The notes under the pieces are model-generated. The model was given only the letters and a program-made list of their open reading frames with translations. It did no database searches and was not told where the DNA came from. From the NCBI GenBank assembly GCA_001464695.1, contig LNDQ01000131.1, positions 1 through 47,804 on the forward strand: DNA of 47,804 nt, read 5' to 3'. The DNA is from Betaproteobacteria bacterium Ga0077523. GTDB taxonomy: Bacteria > Pseudomonadota > Gammaproteobacteria > Burkholderiales > Ga0077523. A program made the position numbers and the translations under genes. Position 1 is the first letter of the stretch. Every line of letters begins with the position of its first letter. Below, piece by piece: positions 29,240-38,097 of the stretch.

Positions 29240-30661
29240 ATGAATGCCATGAAACTCCTCTACCACCGCAGCCGCGCCGAGATCGCCGGCCTCGTGGGCC
29301 TCGCCGTACCTCTGGTGGCGGGCCTCACCACCTCTTCGCTCCTCATGATCACCGACACCTGGATGCTCGGTCCGTTGGGGGCGGTCGCGCTCGCGGCTGC
29401 CTCGCTCACCGGGAGCGTGGTCCTGATCCTGTGGGCGGCCGTGTACGGGTTCATGACCCCCGTGGGCATCCTGATCGGCCGGGCGTTCGGTGCCGGCGAA
29501 CCGGCACGCGTCGCGAGCGTGGTGGCGCACGGGCGCTGGCTGGGTCTCGGTATCGGCATCGGCCTGGCGACGCTGATGATCGCGGTGCTGCCGCTGCTCC
29601 GGTTCGCGGGTCAACCGCGCGAAGTGCTCGACGTGATTGCCCCGTACTGGATCACCATGGCCCTCGTGCTGGTGCCGTACTCGATCAATCTCGTCTTCAA
29701 GCAACTGCTGGATGCGGTCGATCGTCCGTGGACCGGCGTGGCCATCCTTTCCATTGCGGTGGTCGTGAACGTCCCGCTCAACTACGCGCTGATCAACGGT
29801 GCCTGGGGTTTCCCGAGGCTCGGATTGGCCGGCGCCGCGGTCGCGACGCTGGTCGCGGAAGGTGTCGCGCTGGTGGCGTTCTGGGCCTACTGGCGTCTCG
29901 CGCCGGCCATGGCGGGCCTGCGGCTCGCCGTTCGCCTGGGGCGTCTGGGATTCACCGAGCAATCGAAGGAAGGTGTGCCGATGGGGTTGCAGTACCTCGC
30001 CGAAGGCAGCGCACTGGCGGTGGCCGGCGTGTTGATCGGCCTCCTCGGCGCGACTGCGCTGGCGGCCAACCAGATCGTGTTCAGCGTCGCTTCCGTGCTC
30101 TACATGCTGCCGCTCGGCATGGCCGGCGCCGTGGCGATCCGCATCGCGCAGGCCCTGGGTGCCGGCGAGCCAGATCGGGTGCAGCCGATCGGTCTGGCGG
30201 CCATGGGACTCGTGACGCTGTGGACGGTGCTCTTCACGACGACGCTGGTGCTTGCCGGGGCGGATATCGCGGCTGCGTTCATCGACGATCGTACGGTCAT
30301 CGCTGCGGCGACCGCCATGTTCATCGCGGTCGGCATCATGCAGATCTTCGACGGTATCCAGTCGGTGAGCCTCGGCGCCTTGCGTGCGTTGCTCGACAAC
30401 CGCTGGCCGACGCTGGTCACGCTCGGCGCCTACTGGCTGCTCGCATTGCCTTTCGGTTGGCTCTTCGCGATGCCGCTGGGCTTCGGTGCAGCCGGCTTCT
30501 GGGGCGGCTTCGCCCTCGGGCTCGCAGTCGCGGCGCTGCTGCTGCTGCGCCGCTTCCTGCGCTCGGGAACGAGGCTAGCCCAAGGTTGTCCACTTCTTGA
30601 GCCCGCGGCCGGCGCAGCCGGGGCGCACAGGCTCCCTCACCTCAAGCTTCGAGATGGTTAG
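29240..30661 (+). CDS. MATE family multidrug/cation antiporter
   Basis: Twelve-segment inner-membrane exporter of 473 aa. Repeats of the MATE fold are visible: LAVPLVAGLTTSSLLMITDTWMLGPLG with the conserved start of helix 1, AVYGFMTPVGILIGRAFGAGEP after helix 2, and in the second half GVPMGLQYLAEGSALAVAGVLIGLLG with LPLGMAGAVAIRIAQALGAGEP. It exports organic cations or drugs using Na+ or H+. The ATG at 29240 or 29249 could be used. The C-terminal 25 residues after LLLLRRFLRSG are polar and not conserved. It is probably controlled by the divergent LysR gene. Confidence 0.93.
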   Translation: MNAMKLLYHRSRAEIAGLVGLAVPLVAGLTTSSLLMITDTWMLGPLGAVALAAASLTGSVVLILWAAVYGFMTPVGILIGRAFGAGEPARVASVVAHGRWLGLGIGIGLATLMIAVLPLLRFAGQPREVLDVIAPYWITMALVLVPYSINLVFKQLLDAVDRPWTGVAILSIAVVVNVPLNYALINGAWGFPRLGLAGAAVATLVAEGVALVAFWAYWRLAPAMAGLRLAVRLGRLGFTEQSKEGVPMGLQYLAEGSALAVAGVLIGLLGATALAANQIVFSVASVLYMLPLGMAGAVAIRIAQALGAGEPDRVQPIGLAAMGLVTLWTVLFTTTLVLAGADIAAAFIDDRTVIAAATAMFIAVGIMQIFDGIQSVSLGALRALLDNRWPTLVTLGAYWLLALPFGWLFAMPLGFGAAGFWGGFALGLAVAALLLLRRFLRSGTRLAQGCPLLEPAAGAAGAHRLPHLKLRDG

Positions 30662-30673
30662 CCGCCTTGGCGC

Positions 30674-31291
30674 TCACGCCTTGATCCAGGTCTCCGAGAA
30701 CGCGAGGAAGGCGGTGCTGCTGTCCTTCTTGCCGGCGAATTCGCGCGGAAACGGTCGGCCTTCGATGGGCCGGCCGTTGATGTGTCCCGACGTTTCGCGC
30801 ACGTCGACAAAGGTGGAGAACATCTCGTGCTTGCCGGTGACCGCCTTCTGGTCGCCGGCGAGTTCCACTTCGTAGCAATCGCCCCAGCCGCCCCATGTCA
30901 GCTGGACCTGCCCGAGGGTCGAGCGGAACCATTCGGTGTGCACCGTGCGGCCATCGCCACCGGCGACGAAATCCCAGCCGGGAATCACCTTCGTCGATGC
31001 CAGCGCGTTGCTGCCGCGAAACGCGAGGAAGTGCTGCACGAAACCGTCGCGCAGGTACAACGCGAGCGGTTCATTGTCGGTGATGCAGACGTTGGGCCTG
31101 GCGGGATTGGCACCGTTGCCCGATGGATCGAGCACCAGGAAGGCGGCGTGGCCCTTGCCGTGCGGCGACAGCACGACCCGGAAGAAACTCACGAGCGTGA
31201 CGTACGGTCCGTCCGCCTTGTTGCGAAGGTACATGCCGGGATTCTCCCCGGACCAGTCGACCGGACGCGGGTTCATGGCGGGTCGCGACAT
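30674..31291 (-). CDS. Conserved hypothetical protein (205 aa)
   Basis: Soluble protein without signal peptide or membrane segment, rich in Gly, Trp and aromatic residues. Recognisable stretches are PVDWSGENPGMYLRNKADGP near the N-terminus, GHAAFLVLDPSGNGANPARPN, the Trp-Gly block VQLTWGGWGDCYEV, and a C-terminal FPREFAGKKDSSTAFLAFSE. An AAGGA ribosome site lies upstream of the ATG at 31291. I do not recognise a domain; an all-beta, lipocalin-like fold is a guess from the alternation of residues. It ends 12 bp from the convergent MATE gene and is downstream of the GNAT gene on the same strand. Confidence 0.72.
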   Translation of the reverse strand: MSRPAMNPRPVDWSGENPGMYLRNKADGPYVTLVSFFRVVLSPHGKGHAAFLVLDPSGNGANPARPNVCITDNEPLALYLRDGFVQHFLAFRGSNALASTKVIPGWDFVAGGDGRTVHTEWFRSTLGQVQLTWGGWGDCYEVELAGDQKAVTGKHEMFSTFVDVRETSGHINGRPIEGRPFPREFAGKKDSSTAFLAFSETWIKA

Positions 31292-31320
31292 CGTTGTGGT
31301 TCCTTTTTATTGTGGAATGG

Positions 31321-31785
31321 TCAGGCGCTGAACGGCACGGCCTTGCGCAGGTCGTGCCCCATGCGGATCGCGGCTTCGCGTCCGCGGTAGTAGCCGGGCA
31401 TCAGGAACATCTCCCGATAGCCGAGCGAGCGGTAGAAATCGCGCGCGGCCTGATTGCCGACCCGTGCTTCGACGTAGACGATGCCGATGCCGGCGGTGCG
31501 CGCACTCGCCTCGAGCCAGTGCACCAGGCTGCGGCCGATGCCTTGGCGCTGATGCGGCTCGCCGATGGCGAGCAGCGACAGATGCGCATGCTCGTCCAGG
31601 AACTCCATGATCGCGAAGCCCGCCACCGGACGGTCGGTGTCGGCGACGATGCTGCAGGTGTCGCGGTGCTGCAGCGACCCGAGCACGCGCTTGGGCGTCC
31701 ACGACCAGCCGAGCCCGGGCTCGATGAGGTCGCGCGACAACCGCGCCATCTGCTGCGCGTCCTGCGGCTCCGCCAGGCGGATCAT
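31321..31785 (-). CDS. GNAT family N-acetyltransferase
   Basis: Acetyltransferase of 154 aa. The acetyl-CoA loop is HQRQGIGRSLVHWLEASAR after the beta-strand HAHLSLLAI, and the C-terminal NQAARDFYRSLGYREMFLMPGYY is the usual GNAT end. The start could be the ATG at 31785 or a GTG at 31794 (VTHMIRL); neither has a good ribosome site. The gene begins about 20 bp after the TrpB2-like gene, so the two are likely co-transcribed. The target (small molecule, amino acid or protein) is unknown, although co-expression with an amino-acid enzyme makes an amino-acid-like substrate worth testing. Confidence 0.88.
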   Translation of the reverse strand: MIRLAEPQDAQQMARLSRDLIEPGLGWSWTPKRVLGSLQHRDTCSIVADTDRPVAGFAIMEFLDEHAHLSLLAIGEPHQRQGIGRSLVHWLEASARTAGIGIVYVEARVGNQAARDFYRSLGYREMFLMPGYYRGREAAIRMGHDLRKAVPFSA

Positions 31786-31808
31786 GTGGGTCACGGTCGC
31801 ACGCTCGT

Positions 31809-33179
31809 TCAGGCGGTCTCGGGCACGGAAGGCAGGCCTGCCAACGCCATGGCGAGCTCCTTCTCGTCGTACTGCTGGTCGGTCAGCTTGCCCGCGAAAT
31901 AGTCGGTGTAGGCCTGCATGTCGAAATGGCCGTGGCCGCACAGGTTGAACAGGATCGCCTTCGACGTGCCCGATTCCTTGCAGCGCAGCGCCTCGTCGAT
32001 CGCACCCTTGACCGCGTGGTTGGCTTCGGGCGCGGGCACGATGCCCTCGTTGCGCGCGAACAGCACGCCGGCCTCGAAGCACGACACCTGGTGGTAGGCA
32101 CGCGCCTCGATGAGGCCGAGCTCCTTGATGTGCGAGACGAGCGGGGCCATGCCGTGATAGCGCAGGCCGCCGGCGTGGAATCCGGGCGGCATGAACGCGG
32201 AACCGAGCGTGTGCATCTTGGCGAGTGGCGTCATGTGGCCGGTGTCGCCGAAGTCGTAAGCATAGCGGCCGCGCGTGAGACTGGGGCACGCCGCCGGTTC
32301 GACCGCGATGATGCGCACATTCTGCCCGCCGCGCAGTTGTGCCCCGAGAAACGGAAAGGCAATGCCGGCGAAATTCGATCCGCCCCCGGTGCACCCGACG
32401 ATGATGTCGGGAAAGTCGTTCGCCATCTCCATCTGCGCCATGGCTTCCTGCCCGACCACCGTCTGGTGCAGCAGCACGTGATTCAGCACGGACCCGAGGG
32501 CGTACTTGGTGTCTTCACGGCTTGCGGCGACTTCCACCGCTTCGGATATGGCGATGCCGAGGCTGCCGTTGTTGTCCGGTGACTTCGCGAGCAGCGCGCG
32601 GCCGAAATTGGTCTCCATCGACGGGCTCGCGATGCAGCGGGCGCCGTAGGTCTCCATCAATGCGCGGCGATAGGGCTTCTGGTTGTAGGACACCTTCACC
32701 ATGAAGACCTGGACCTCGAGCCCGAACAACGCGCCGGCAAAGGCCAGCGACGAACCCCATTGGCCCGCGCCGGTCTCGGTGCTGATGCGTTGGACGCCCG
32801 CCTCCTTGTTGTAGAAGGCCTGCGCCACAGCGGTGTTGGGCTTGTGACTACCGGCCGGGCTGACGCCTTCATACTTGTAGTAGATGCGCGCGGGTGTCTG
32901 CAACGTCTTCTCGAGGCGGCGCGCGCGATACAGCGGACTGGGGCGCCACTGGCGGTAAACGTCGCGCACCGGATCGGGGATCTCGATCTCCCGGTCGGTC
33001 GATACCTCCTGCATGATCAGCGCCATCGGGAACAGTGGCGCAAGATCGTCCGGCCCGACCGGCTGGAGCGTGCCCGGATGCAGCACCGGCGGCGGTGGCG
33101 AAGGCAGATCCGCCATCAGGTTGTACCAGTGCTTCGGTATGCGCGTTTCGTCCAGCAGGTACTTGACGCTGTCGGTCAT
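31809..33179 (-). CDS. TrpB2-type (tryptophan synthase beta-like) PLP enzyme
   Basis: PLP-dependent enzyme of 456 aa, longer than canonical TrpB (about 400) and typical of the TrpB2 group. The PLP lysine is Lys113 in [17 protein letters not shown], and the phosphate loop is in [12 protein letters not shown]. The N-terminal segment [17 protein letters not shown] is characteristic of TrpB2. TrpB2 proteins can make tryptophan from indole and serine and may salvage indole without a partner TrpA; none lies nearby. A strong GGGGAGG ribosome site precedes the ATG at 33179. The GNAT gene follows closely. Confidence 0.93.
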   Translation of the reverse strand: MTDSVKYLLDETRIPKHWYNLMADLPSPPPPVLHPGTLQPVGPDDLAPLFPMALIMQEVSTDREIEIPDPVRDVYRQWRPSPLYRARRLEKTLQTPARIYYKYEGVSPAGSHKPNTAVAQAFYNKEAGVQRISTETGAGQWGSSLAFAGALFGLEVQVFMVKVSYNQKPYRRALMETYGARCIASPSMETNFGRALLAKSPDNNGSLGIAISEAVEVAASREDTKYALGSVLNHVLLHQTVVGQEAMAQMEMANDFPDIIVGCTGGGSNFAGIAFPFLGAQLRGGQNVRIIAVEPAACPSLTRGRYAYDFGDTGHMTPLAKMHTLGSAFMPPGFHAGGLRYHGMAPLVSHIKELGLIEARAYHQVSCFEAGVLFARNEGIVPAPEANHAVKGAIDEALRCKESGTSKAILFNLCGHGHFDMQAYTDYFAGKLTDQQYDEKELAMALAGLPSVPETA

Positions 33180-33321
33180 GCAATCCTCCCCAGGATGGTA
33201 CTCACATCGGCCGGATCGTCGCCGGTCTTGGCGCTATCGAGGCGCGCTGCCGGGGACTATACCGCCGTACGAAACATCGCGGGAAGGCCGGCATGATCCG
33301 GCACCAGACCGAATGTTGGGT

Positions 33322-33495
33322 TCAGCCCTTGGGGCGGACAGGTTCCCATGGATTCTGCTCAAGGAATTCCGCGTGATACTCGATCGCACGTGTCAGCTTC
33401 AACACGCGGCAGGATTTCGTATTGCATTGCAGCGCCCAGCGCTTGCCTCGGGTGCCGCCCCGGCAACTTGAGGCGAACTGACTTCGCCCCGGCAT
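33322..33495 (-). CDS. Possible 57-aa small protein or gene remnant
   Basis: The 346-bp gap 33180-33525 contains one frame of interest: ATG at 33495 to TGA at 33322. The C-terminal two-thirds (RVLKLTRAIEYHAEFLEQNP, then WEPVRPKG) has a natural amphipathic composition unlike the shadow frames around it, and two Cys lie in ALQCNTKSCR. The Ser/Gly/Arg-rich start looks less natural, so it may be the surviving 3' end of a lost gene. It has no evident ribosome site. It lies downstream of the RND gene on the same strand. Confidence 0.3.
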   Translation of the reverse strand: MPGRSQFASSCRGGTRGKRWALQCNTKSCRVLKLTRAIEYHAEFLEQNPWEPVRPKG

Positions 33496-33525
33496 CGACC
33501 CGGCTGCGGCGGCTGGGGCGGTGGC

Positions 33526-36500
33526 TCAGCGGCCGGGCGACTCGGCGCCGTGCGCGAACTGCGCATCGACCCTGGCCGCGCTACGGTCGCGGCGCATCCA
33601 GCTCTGGAAGCGTTCGAGGTAGATGTAGATGACCGGGGTGATGTACAGCGTCAGGATCTGCGACACGAGCAGGCCGCCGACGACCGCGACGCCGAGCGGT
33701 TGCCGCGACTCGGCGCCGGCGCCGTAGCCCAGCGCGATCGGGAGCGTGCCCATCAGTGCCGCCATCGTGGTCATCATGATCGGACGGAACCGCGTGAGTG
33801 CGGCTTCGTAGATCGCTTCGCGCGGGCTCTTGCCGCCGTGGCGCCGCGCCTCGATGGCGAAGTCGATCATCATGATCGCGTTCTTCTTCACGATGCCGAT
33901 CAGCATGACCAGGCCGACGAAGCCGAACATGTCGAGTTCCATGTGGAAGAGCTTCAACGACAGCAGTGCGCCCAGACCGGCAGTCGGCAGCCCGGACAGA
34001 ATCGTGAGCGGATGGATGAAGCTCTCGTAGAGGATGCCGAGGATCAGGTAGATCACGAACACGGCGAGGATCAGCAGGACCCCCATGCCGGACAGCGACG
34101 ACTGGAACGCCTGGGCCGAGCCCTGGAAGCTCGTGTTGAGCGTGGTCGGCGCGCGCTGCTCGACCATCAGCTTGTTGATGCTTTCGATGGCCTGGCCGAG
34201 CGCGATGCCCGGCTTCAGGTTGAACGAGATCGTGACTGCCGGCAGCTGCCCCAGGTGGCTGATGACCAGCGGGCCGACGGCGGGCTTCATGGTCGCCACC
34301 GCCGCGAGCGGGACCAGGCTGCCGCTGGAGCTGCGCACGTACAGCTGCGACAGCGCCGTGGCGTCGAGCTGGTACCTGGGCTGCACTTCGATCAGCACCC
34401 AGTACTGATTGGTCGGCGTGAAAATGTTCGAGACCTGCCGCGGTCCGTAGGCGCTGTACAGGGCGTTCTCGATCTGATCGGCCGTTACGCCGAGTGCCGC
34501 GGCCTTGTCGCGATCGATGTCGAGCACGATCTGCGGGTTCCTGATCTGGAGGTCGCTGGTCACGTCCATGAAGCCGGGCAGCGCGCGGATCTTCTCCTCG
34601 ATGAGCGGGGCCCACTTGTAGAGTTCGTCGGCGTCGGCGTCCTGCAGCGTGAACTGGTACTGGCTCTTGGTGAGAAAGCCACCCAACCGGATCGTGGGCA
34701 GGTTCTGGAGGTACACCTTCACGCCGGGGATCGACTGGAGCTTCGGCCGCAACCGCTGCATCACTTCGTCGGCGGACGGTCGCTCGTGCCGGTCCTTGAG
34801 GCGGATCAGCATGCGGCCCAGGTTGATGGACTGGCTGGAGCCGCCGACCCCCATGAACGCCATGGTGGCGTCCACGGCGGGGTCGGTGCGGATGATCGCC
34901 GCCGCCTGCTGGTGCAGCTCGAACATCGCGTCGAACGACACGTCCTGAGCGGCTTCGGTGAAGGCGAAGAGCTGTCCCACGTCCTCGCTTGGCAGGAAGC
35001 CTTTCGGCATGCTCGTGAAGAGCCACCCGGTCAACACCGTGATGCCGAGGAAGGCGAGCATGCAGATCCGCGGGAACGCCAGCGTCACCCGCAATGTACG
35101 GTCATAGGCGCTGCGTGCACCGTCGAACACACGCTCCAGTGCAAGATACACGCGGCCGTGCTGCACGTCATGCGTCGAGCGCAGCATCCGGCTGCACAGG
35201 AGCGGCGTGAGCGACAGCGAGACGAAGCCCGACACCAGGATCGCGGCGATGATGGTGACGGCGAACTCATGCAGCAGCCGACCCAGCACCCCGCCCATGA
35301 ACAGCACCGGGATGAACACCGCGGCGAGCGAGATGGTCATGGATACGATGGTGAAGGCGATCTCCCTCGACCCTTCCAGCGTGGCCTGCATGCGCGACTT
35401 GCCCTTCTCGACGTGGCGCATGATGTTCTCGAGCATGACGATCGCGTCGTCCACCACGAAGCCCACGCACAGCGTCAGTGCCATGAGCGACAGGTTGTCG
35501 AGGCTGAAACCCATCAGGTACATCACCGAGAAGGTTCCGATGATGGACATGGGCAGCGCCATGTTCGGGATGAAGGTCGCCGAGAGGTTGCGCAGGAACA
35601 GGAAGATCACCAGCACCACCAGCGCAAGCGCCAGCACCAGGGTGAACTGGACGTCGCGCACCGACTCGCGGATCGACACCGAGCGGTCGTACACGAGCTC
35701 CAGCTTGACCCCGGGCGGGATCTGCTCGCGGAACACGGGCAGCAGCTTCTTCAGCGCGTCGACCACTTCCACGGTGTTGGTGCCGGGCTGGCGCTGCACC
35801 GACACCAGGATGCCGCGCTTGTCGTTGTACCAGGCGGCCTGCTTGTTGTCCTGGACGCTGTCGATGGCGGTGCCGATGTCCTTCACGCGCAGCGGCGCAC
35901 CGTTGCGATATGTCACGATGACTTCGCGGAAGCCCTCGGCGTTGGTGAGCTGCCCGGTGGATTCGATCGAGAGTGCCTTGGTCGGTCCGTTGAGGGTGCC
36001 GGTGGGGAGGTTGACGTTGTTGCGGGCGATGGCCTGTTCGACCTCTTCGATGCCGACCCCTCGGGCCGCCATGGCGTACGGGTCCACCTGCACGCGCACG
36101 GCGTACTTCTGCGAGCCGTAGACGAGCACCTGCGCGACACCCTTGACCGTGGACATGCGCTGCGCGATCAGCGTTTCGGCGTACTCGTTCACCTGCGAGA
36201 TGGGAAAGACGTCCGAGGTGAGCGCGAGATACAGCACCGGCTGATCGGCCGGATTCACCTTGCGGTAGGACGGCGGCACCGGCATGTTCGGCGGCAGGTT
36301 GCGCCGCGCGAGCGTGATGGCGGTTTGCACGTCCTGCGCGGCCGCGTCGATGGGCCGGTCGAGCGAGAACTGGAGCGTGATCTGGGTGGTGCCCTTGGCG
36401 CTGGAGGAGGTCATCTGCTCCAGCCCGGCGATGGCCGAGAACTCCTTCTCCAGCGGCGTGGCCACGGCCGCAGCCATGGTTTCCGGGCTCGCACCCGGCA

Positions 36501-36651
36501 GCATCGCGGTCACCTGGATCGTGGGGAAATCCACGTTGGGCAGTTGCGCCACCGGCAGCTGCCGGTAGGCCAAAACCCCGAACGTGAGGATGGCGATCAT
36601 GACCAGCCACGTCATGACCGGACGGCGGATGAAGATCTCGGAGAAGTTCAT
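33526..36651 (-). CDS. RND efflux transporter permease (MdtB/MdtC/HAE1-like)
   Basis: Inner-membrane pump of 1041 aa, the standard size. It opens with MNFSEIFIRRPVMTWLVMIA, the HAE1/MdtC style. Proton-relay residues are the Asp pair in CVGFVVDDAIVMLENIMRH (helix 4) and Lys in GIVKKNAIMMIDFA (helix 10). Two large periplasmic porter/docking regions are present. It exports drugs or amphiphiles across the outer membrane with the adaptor gene upstream and an outer-membrane channel not found here. Three tandem structured repeats separate it from the adaptor gene. Detergent or bile-type substrates are possible but cannot be read from the sequence. Confidence 0.95.
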   Translation of the reverse strand: MNFSEIFIRRPVMTWLVMIAILTFGVLAYRQLPVAQLPNVDFPTIQVTAMLPGASPETMAAAVATPLEKEFSAIAGLEQMTSSSAKGTTQITLQFSLDRPIDAAAQDVQTAITLARRNLPPNMPVPPSYRKVNPADQPVLYLALTSDVFPISQVNEYAETLIAQRMSTVKGVAQVLVYGSQKYAVRVQVDPYAMAARGVGIEEVEQAIARNNVNLPTGTLNGPTKALSIESTGQLTNAEGFREVIVTYRNGAPLRVKDIGTAIDSVQDNKQAAWYNDKRGILVSVQRQPGTNTVEVVDALKKLLPVFREQIPPGVKLELVYDRSVSIRESVRDVQFTLVLALALVVLVIFLFLRNLSATFIPNMALPMSIIGTFSVMYLMGFSLDNLSLMALTLCVGFVVDDAIVMLENIMRHVEKGKSRMQATLEGSREIAFTIVSMTISLAAVFIPVLFMGGVLGRLLHEFAVTIIAAILVSGFVSLSLTPLLCSRMLRSTHDVQHGRVYLALERVFDGARSAYDRTLRVTLAFPRICMLAFLGITVLTGWLFTSMPKGFLPSEDVGQLFAFTEAAQDVSFDAMFELHQQAAAIIRTDPAVDATMAFMGVGGSSQSINLGRMLIRLKDRHERPSADEVMQRLRPKLQSIPGVKVYLQNLPTIRLGGFLTKSQYQFTLQDADADELYKWAPLIEEKIRALPGFMDVTSDLQIRNPQIVLDIDRDKAAALGVTADQIENALYSAYGPRQVSNIFTPTNQYWVLIEVQPRYQLDATALSQLYVRSSSGSLVPLAAVATMKPAVGPLVISHLGQLPAVTISFNLKPGIALGQAIESINKLMVEQRAPTTLNTSFQGSAQAFQSSLSGMGVLLILAVFVIYLILGILYESFIHPLTILSGLPTAGLGALLSLKLFHMELDMFGFVGLVMLIGIVKKNAIMMIDFAIEARRHGGKSPREAIYEAALTRFRPIMMTTMAALMGTLPIALGYGAGAESRQPLGVAVVGGLLVSQILTLYITPVIYIYLERFQSWMRRDRSAARVDAQFAHGAESPGR

Positions 36652-36661
36652 CGCGTCACGG

Positions 36662-36907
36662 CCTCATGGCGCCGGGCCGCCCCAAGCCGATGAGGCGCCC
36701 CCTCAGGGGGCAGCGACCGCAGGGAGCGTGGGGGAGTGTTCAACTCAGTGGCGCCGGGCCGCCCCAAGCCACTGACGCGCCCCCTCGGGGGGCAGCGACC
36801 AACGGGAGCGTGGGGGCCGTTCCATGTCAGTGGCGCCGGGCCGCCCCAAGCCACTGACGCGCCCCCTCGGGGGGCAGAGACCAACGGGAGCGTGGGGGCC
36901 GTCCATC
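36662..36907 (+). repeat. Three tandem copies of the core-hairpin repeat (82-bp period)
   Basis: The core GGCGCCGGGCCGCCCCAAG begins at 36668, 36750 and 36832, an exact 82-bp period. Each unit has a stem around the core: cctcat/atgagg (36662-36667 and 36690-36695) in unit 1, and tcagtgg/ccactga in units 2 and 3 (36745-36751 with 36769-36775; 36827-36833 with 36851-36857). A second hairpin of C and G runs and a gcgtggggg end follow. Units 2 and 3 are nearly identical, a recent duplication. They lie in the gap between the RND adaptor and pump genes, an operon that is usually tightly packed. Confidence 0.85.
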
Positions 36908-38044
36908 CTAGCCGGACTTGAGCTGCACCTTGGCGCCCGGCGTCAGGCGGATCTGGCCGCTCGTCACCACCAGCTCGCCGTCCTTCAGCCCTTCGGCGAT
37001 GACGGCGTCCGCACCGTCGGTGCGGTCCACTTTGACACTGCGCATCTCGGCACTCGAGTCCGGCTTGACCACGTACACGAAGGGGCCCTTGGGTCCGGTC
37101 TGCAGCGCATCGGCCGGGACCACCATCGCGTTGACCTGCTGATCGAGGGTCACCGTGACGTTGGCGAATTGCCCCGGCCACAGCACGTTGTCCCGGTTCG
37201 GGAAGGTGGCCCGCAGTCGGATCGTGCCGGTCTGCTGGTCGACGGCGTTGTCGATGAACGTGAGCGTGCCTTCGCTCGGCGGGTGCGGGTCGCCCGTGGG
37301 CAGCGCGCGCACGGCGAGAGGTCCCTTGGCAAGAAACGCCCGGATCTTCGAAAGATGTTGCTCCGGCACCGCGAAGCTCACGTAAATCGGCATGATCGCG
37401 TTGATCGTGACCAGCGACGTCGTGTCGTTGCCCTTCACGACGTTGCCGAGCTGCATCTGCACCTTGCCCGCCCGTCCGGTGATCGGCGAGTAGATGCGCG
37501 TATAGGACAGTTGCACGCGGGCCGACTGCAGCATCGCTTCGTTCGCAGCCGCCGTGGCGCGCCCCGCATCGAGATCGGTCTTGATCTGGTTGTAGGCATC
37601 GGGCGAGATGAAGCCTTGCGCCAGCAGCTCGGAATAGCGCTTCTCCTTCGCCTCCAGGTTGGCAACCAGGGCGCGATCGCGCTGCACCGCGGCCTGCATC
37701 TGCTGGACCTGTGCCTCGAGCGCGCGCGCGTCCAGTTCGAAGAGCAGATCGCCCTTGGCGACGTCGCGCCCGTCCGTGAGGTGCACGGCAGTGATCTGCC
37801 CGTCGATGCGCGATTTCACGGTGACCGTCGTCGAGGGCTCGACGTTGCCGATTGCCTCGAGCTTGAGCGGCATGCTCTTGCGCACGACCGGTGCGGTCGT
37901 GACAGGCACGGCGGGAGCCGCCTTCGGCTTGTCGCTGGCCTTCGCGCCGTCTTCGCCTGAGCAGCCGGCCAGGAATCCCAATACCAGGGCGCAGCCGGCC
38001 AGTCCGGGCCGCAGAAACAGGAGCCTGACGTTCATGGAGTCCAT
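36908..38044 (-). CDS. RND efflux periplasmic adaptor (membrane fusion) lipoprotein
   Basis: Adaptor of 378 aa. A lipoprotein signal has lipobox LAGC with Cys28, and a low-complexity linker precedes the biotinyl-lipoyl half-motif SRIDGQITAVHLTDGRDVAKGDLLFELD. An alpha-hairpin follows (about residues 105-165), then the second half-motif SPITGRAGKVQMQLGNVV and beta-barrel/membrane-proximal domains. It bridges the RND pump to an outer-membrane channel. ATG at 38044 or 38035 may be used. The stop lies 256 bp from the pump start because of the tandem repeats, which may loosen or tune co-expression. Confidence 0.94.
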   Translation of the reverse strand: MDSMNVRLLFLRPGLAGCALVLGFLAGCSGEDGAKASDKPKAAPAVPVTTAPVVRKSMPLKLEAIGNVEPSTTVTVKSRIDGQITAVHLTDGRDVAKGDLLFELDARALEAQVQQMQAAVQRDRALVANLEAKEKRYSELLAQGFISPDAYNQIKTDLDAGRATAAANEAMLQSARVQLSYTRIYSPITGRAGKVQMQLGNVVKGNDTTSLVTINAIMPIYVSFAVPEQHLSKIRAFLAKGPLAVRALPTGDPHPPSEGTLTFIDNAVDQQTGTIRLRATFPNRDNVLWPGQFANVTVTLDQQVNAMVVPADALQTGPKGPFVYVVKPDSSAEMRSVKVDRTDGADAVIAEGLKDGELVVTSGQIRLTPGAKVQLKSG

Positions 38045-38097
38045 TATGGAACGAGCCCCGGCAGGCTGTATTTCAGCCGTGTATCAAACTTCGGGCC

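Noticed and set aside
31786..32394. Extended N-terminus for the GNAT protein (frame open to 32394)
   Set aside because: The extension lies inside the TrpB2-like gene in another frame and shows no homology. The GNAT fold is complete from 31785.
33326..33337. A sixth copy of the core-hairpin repeat (ttggggcgg)
   Set aside because: Only about 10 bases match and there is no pairing stem, so it is a chance similarity.
36662..36907. CRISPR array
   Set aside because: The units are 82 bp and nearly identical throughout, with no unique spacers and no cas genes.
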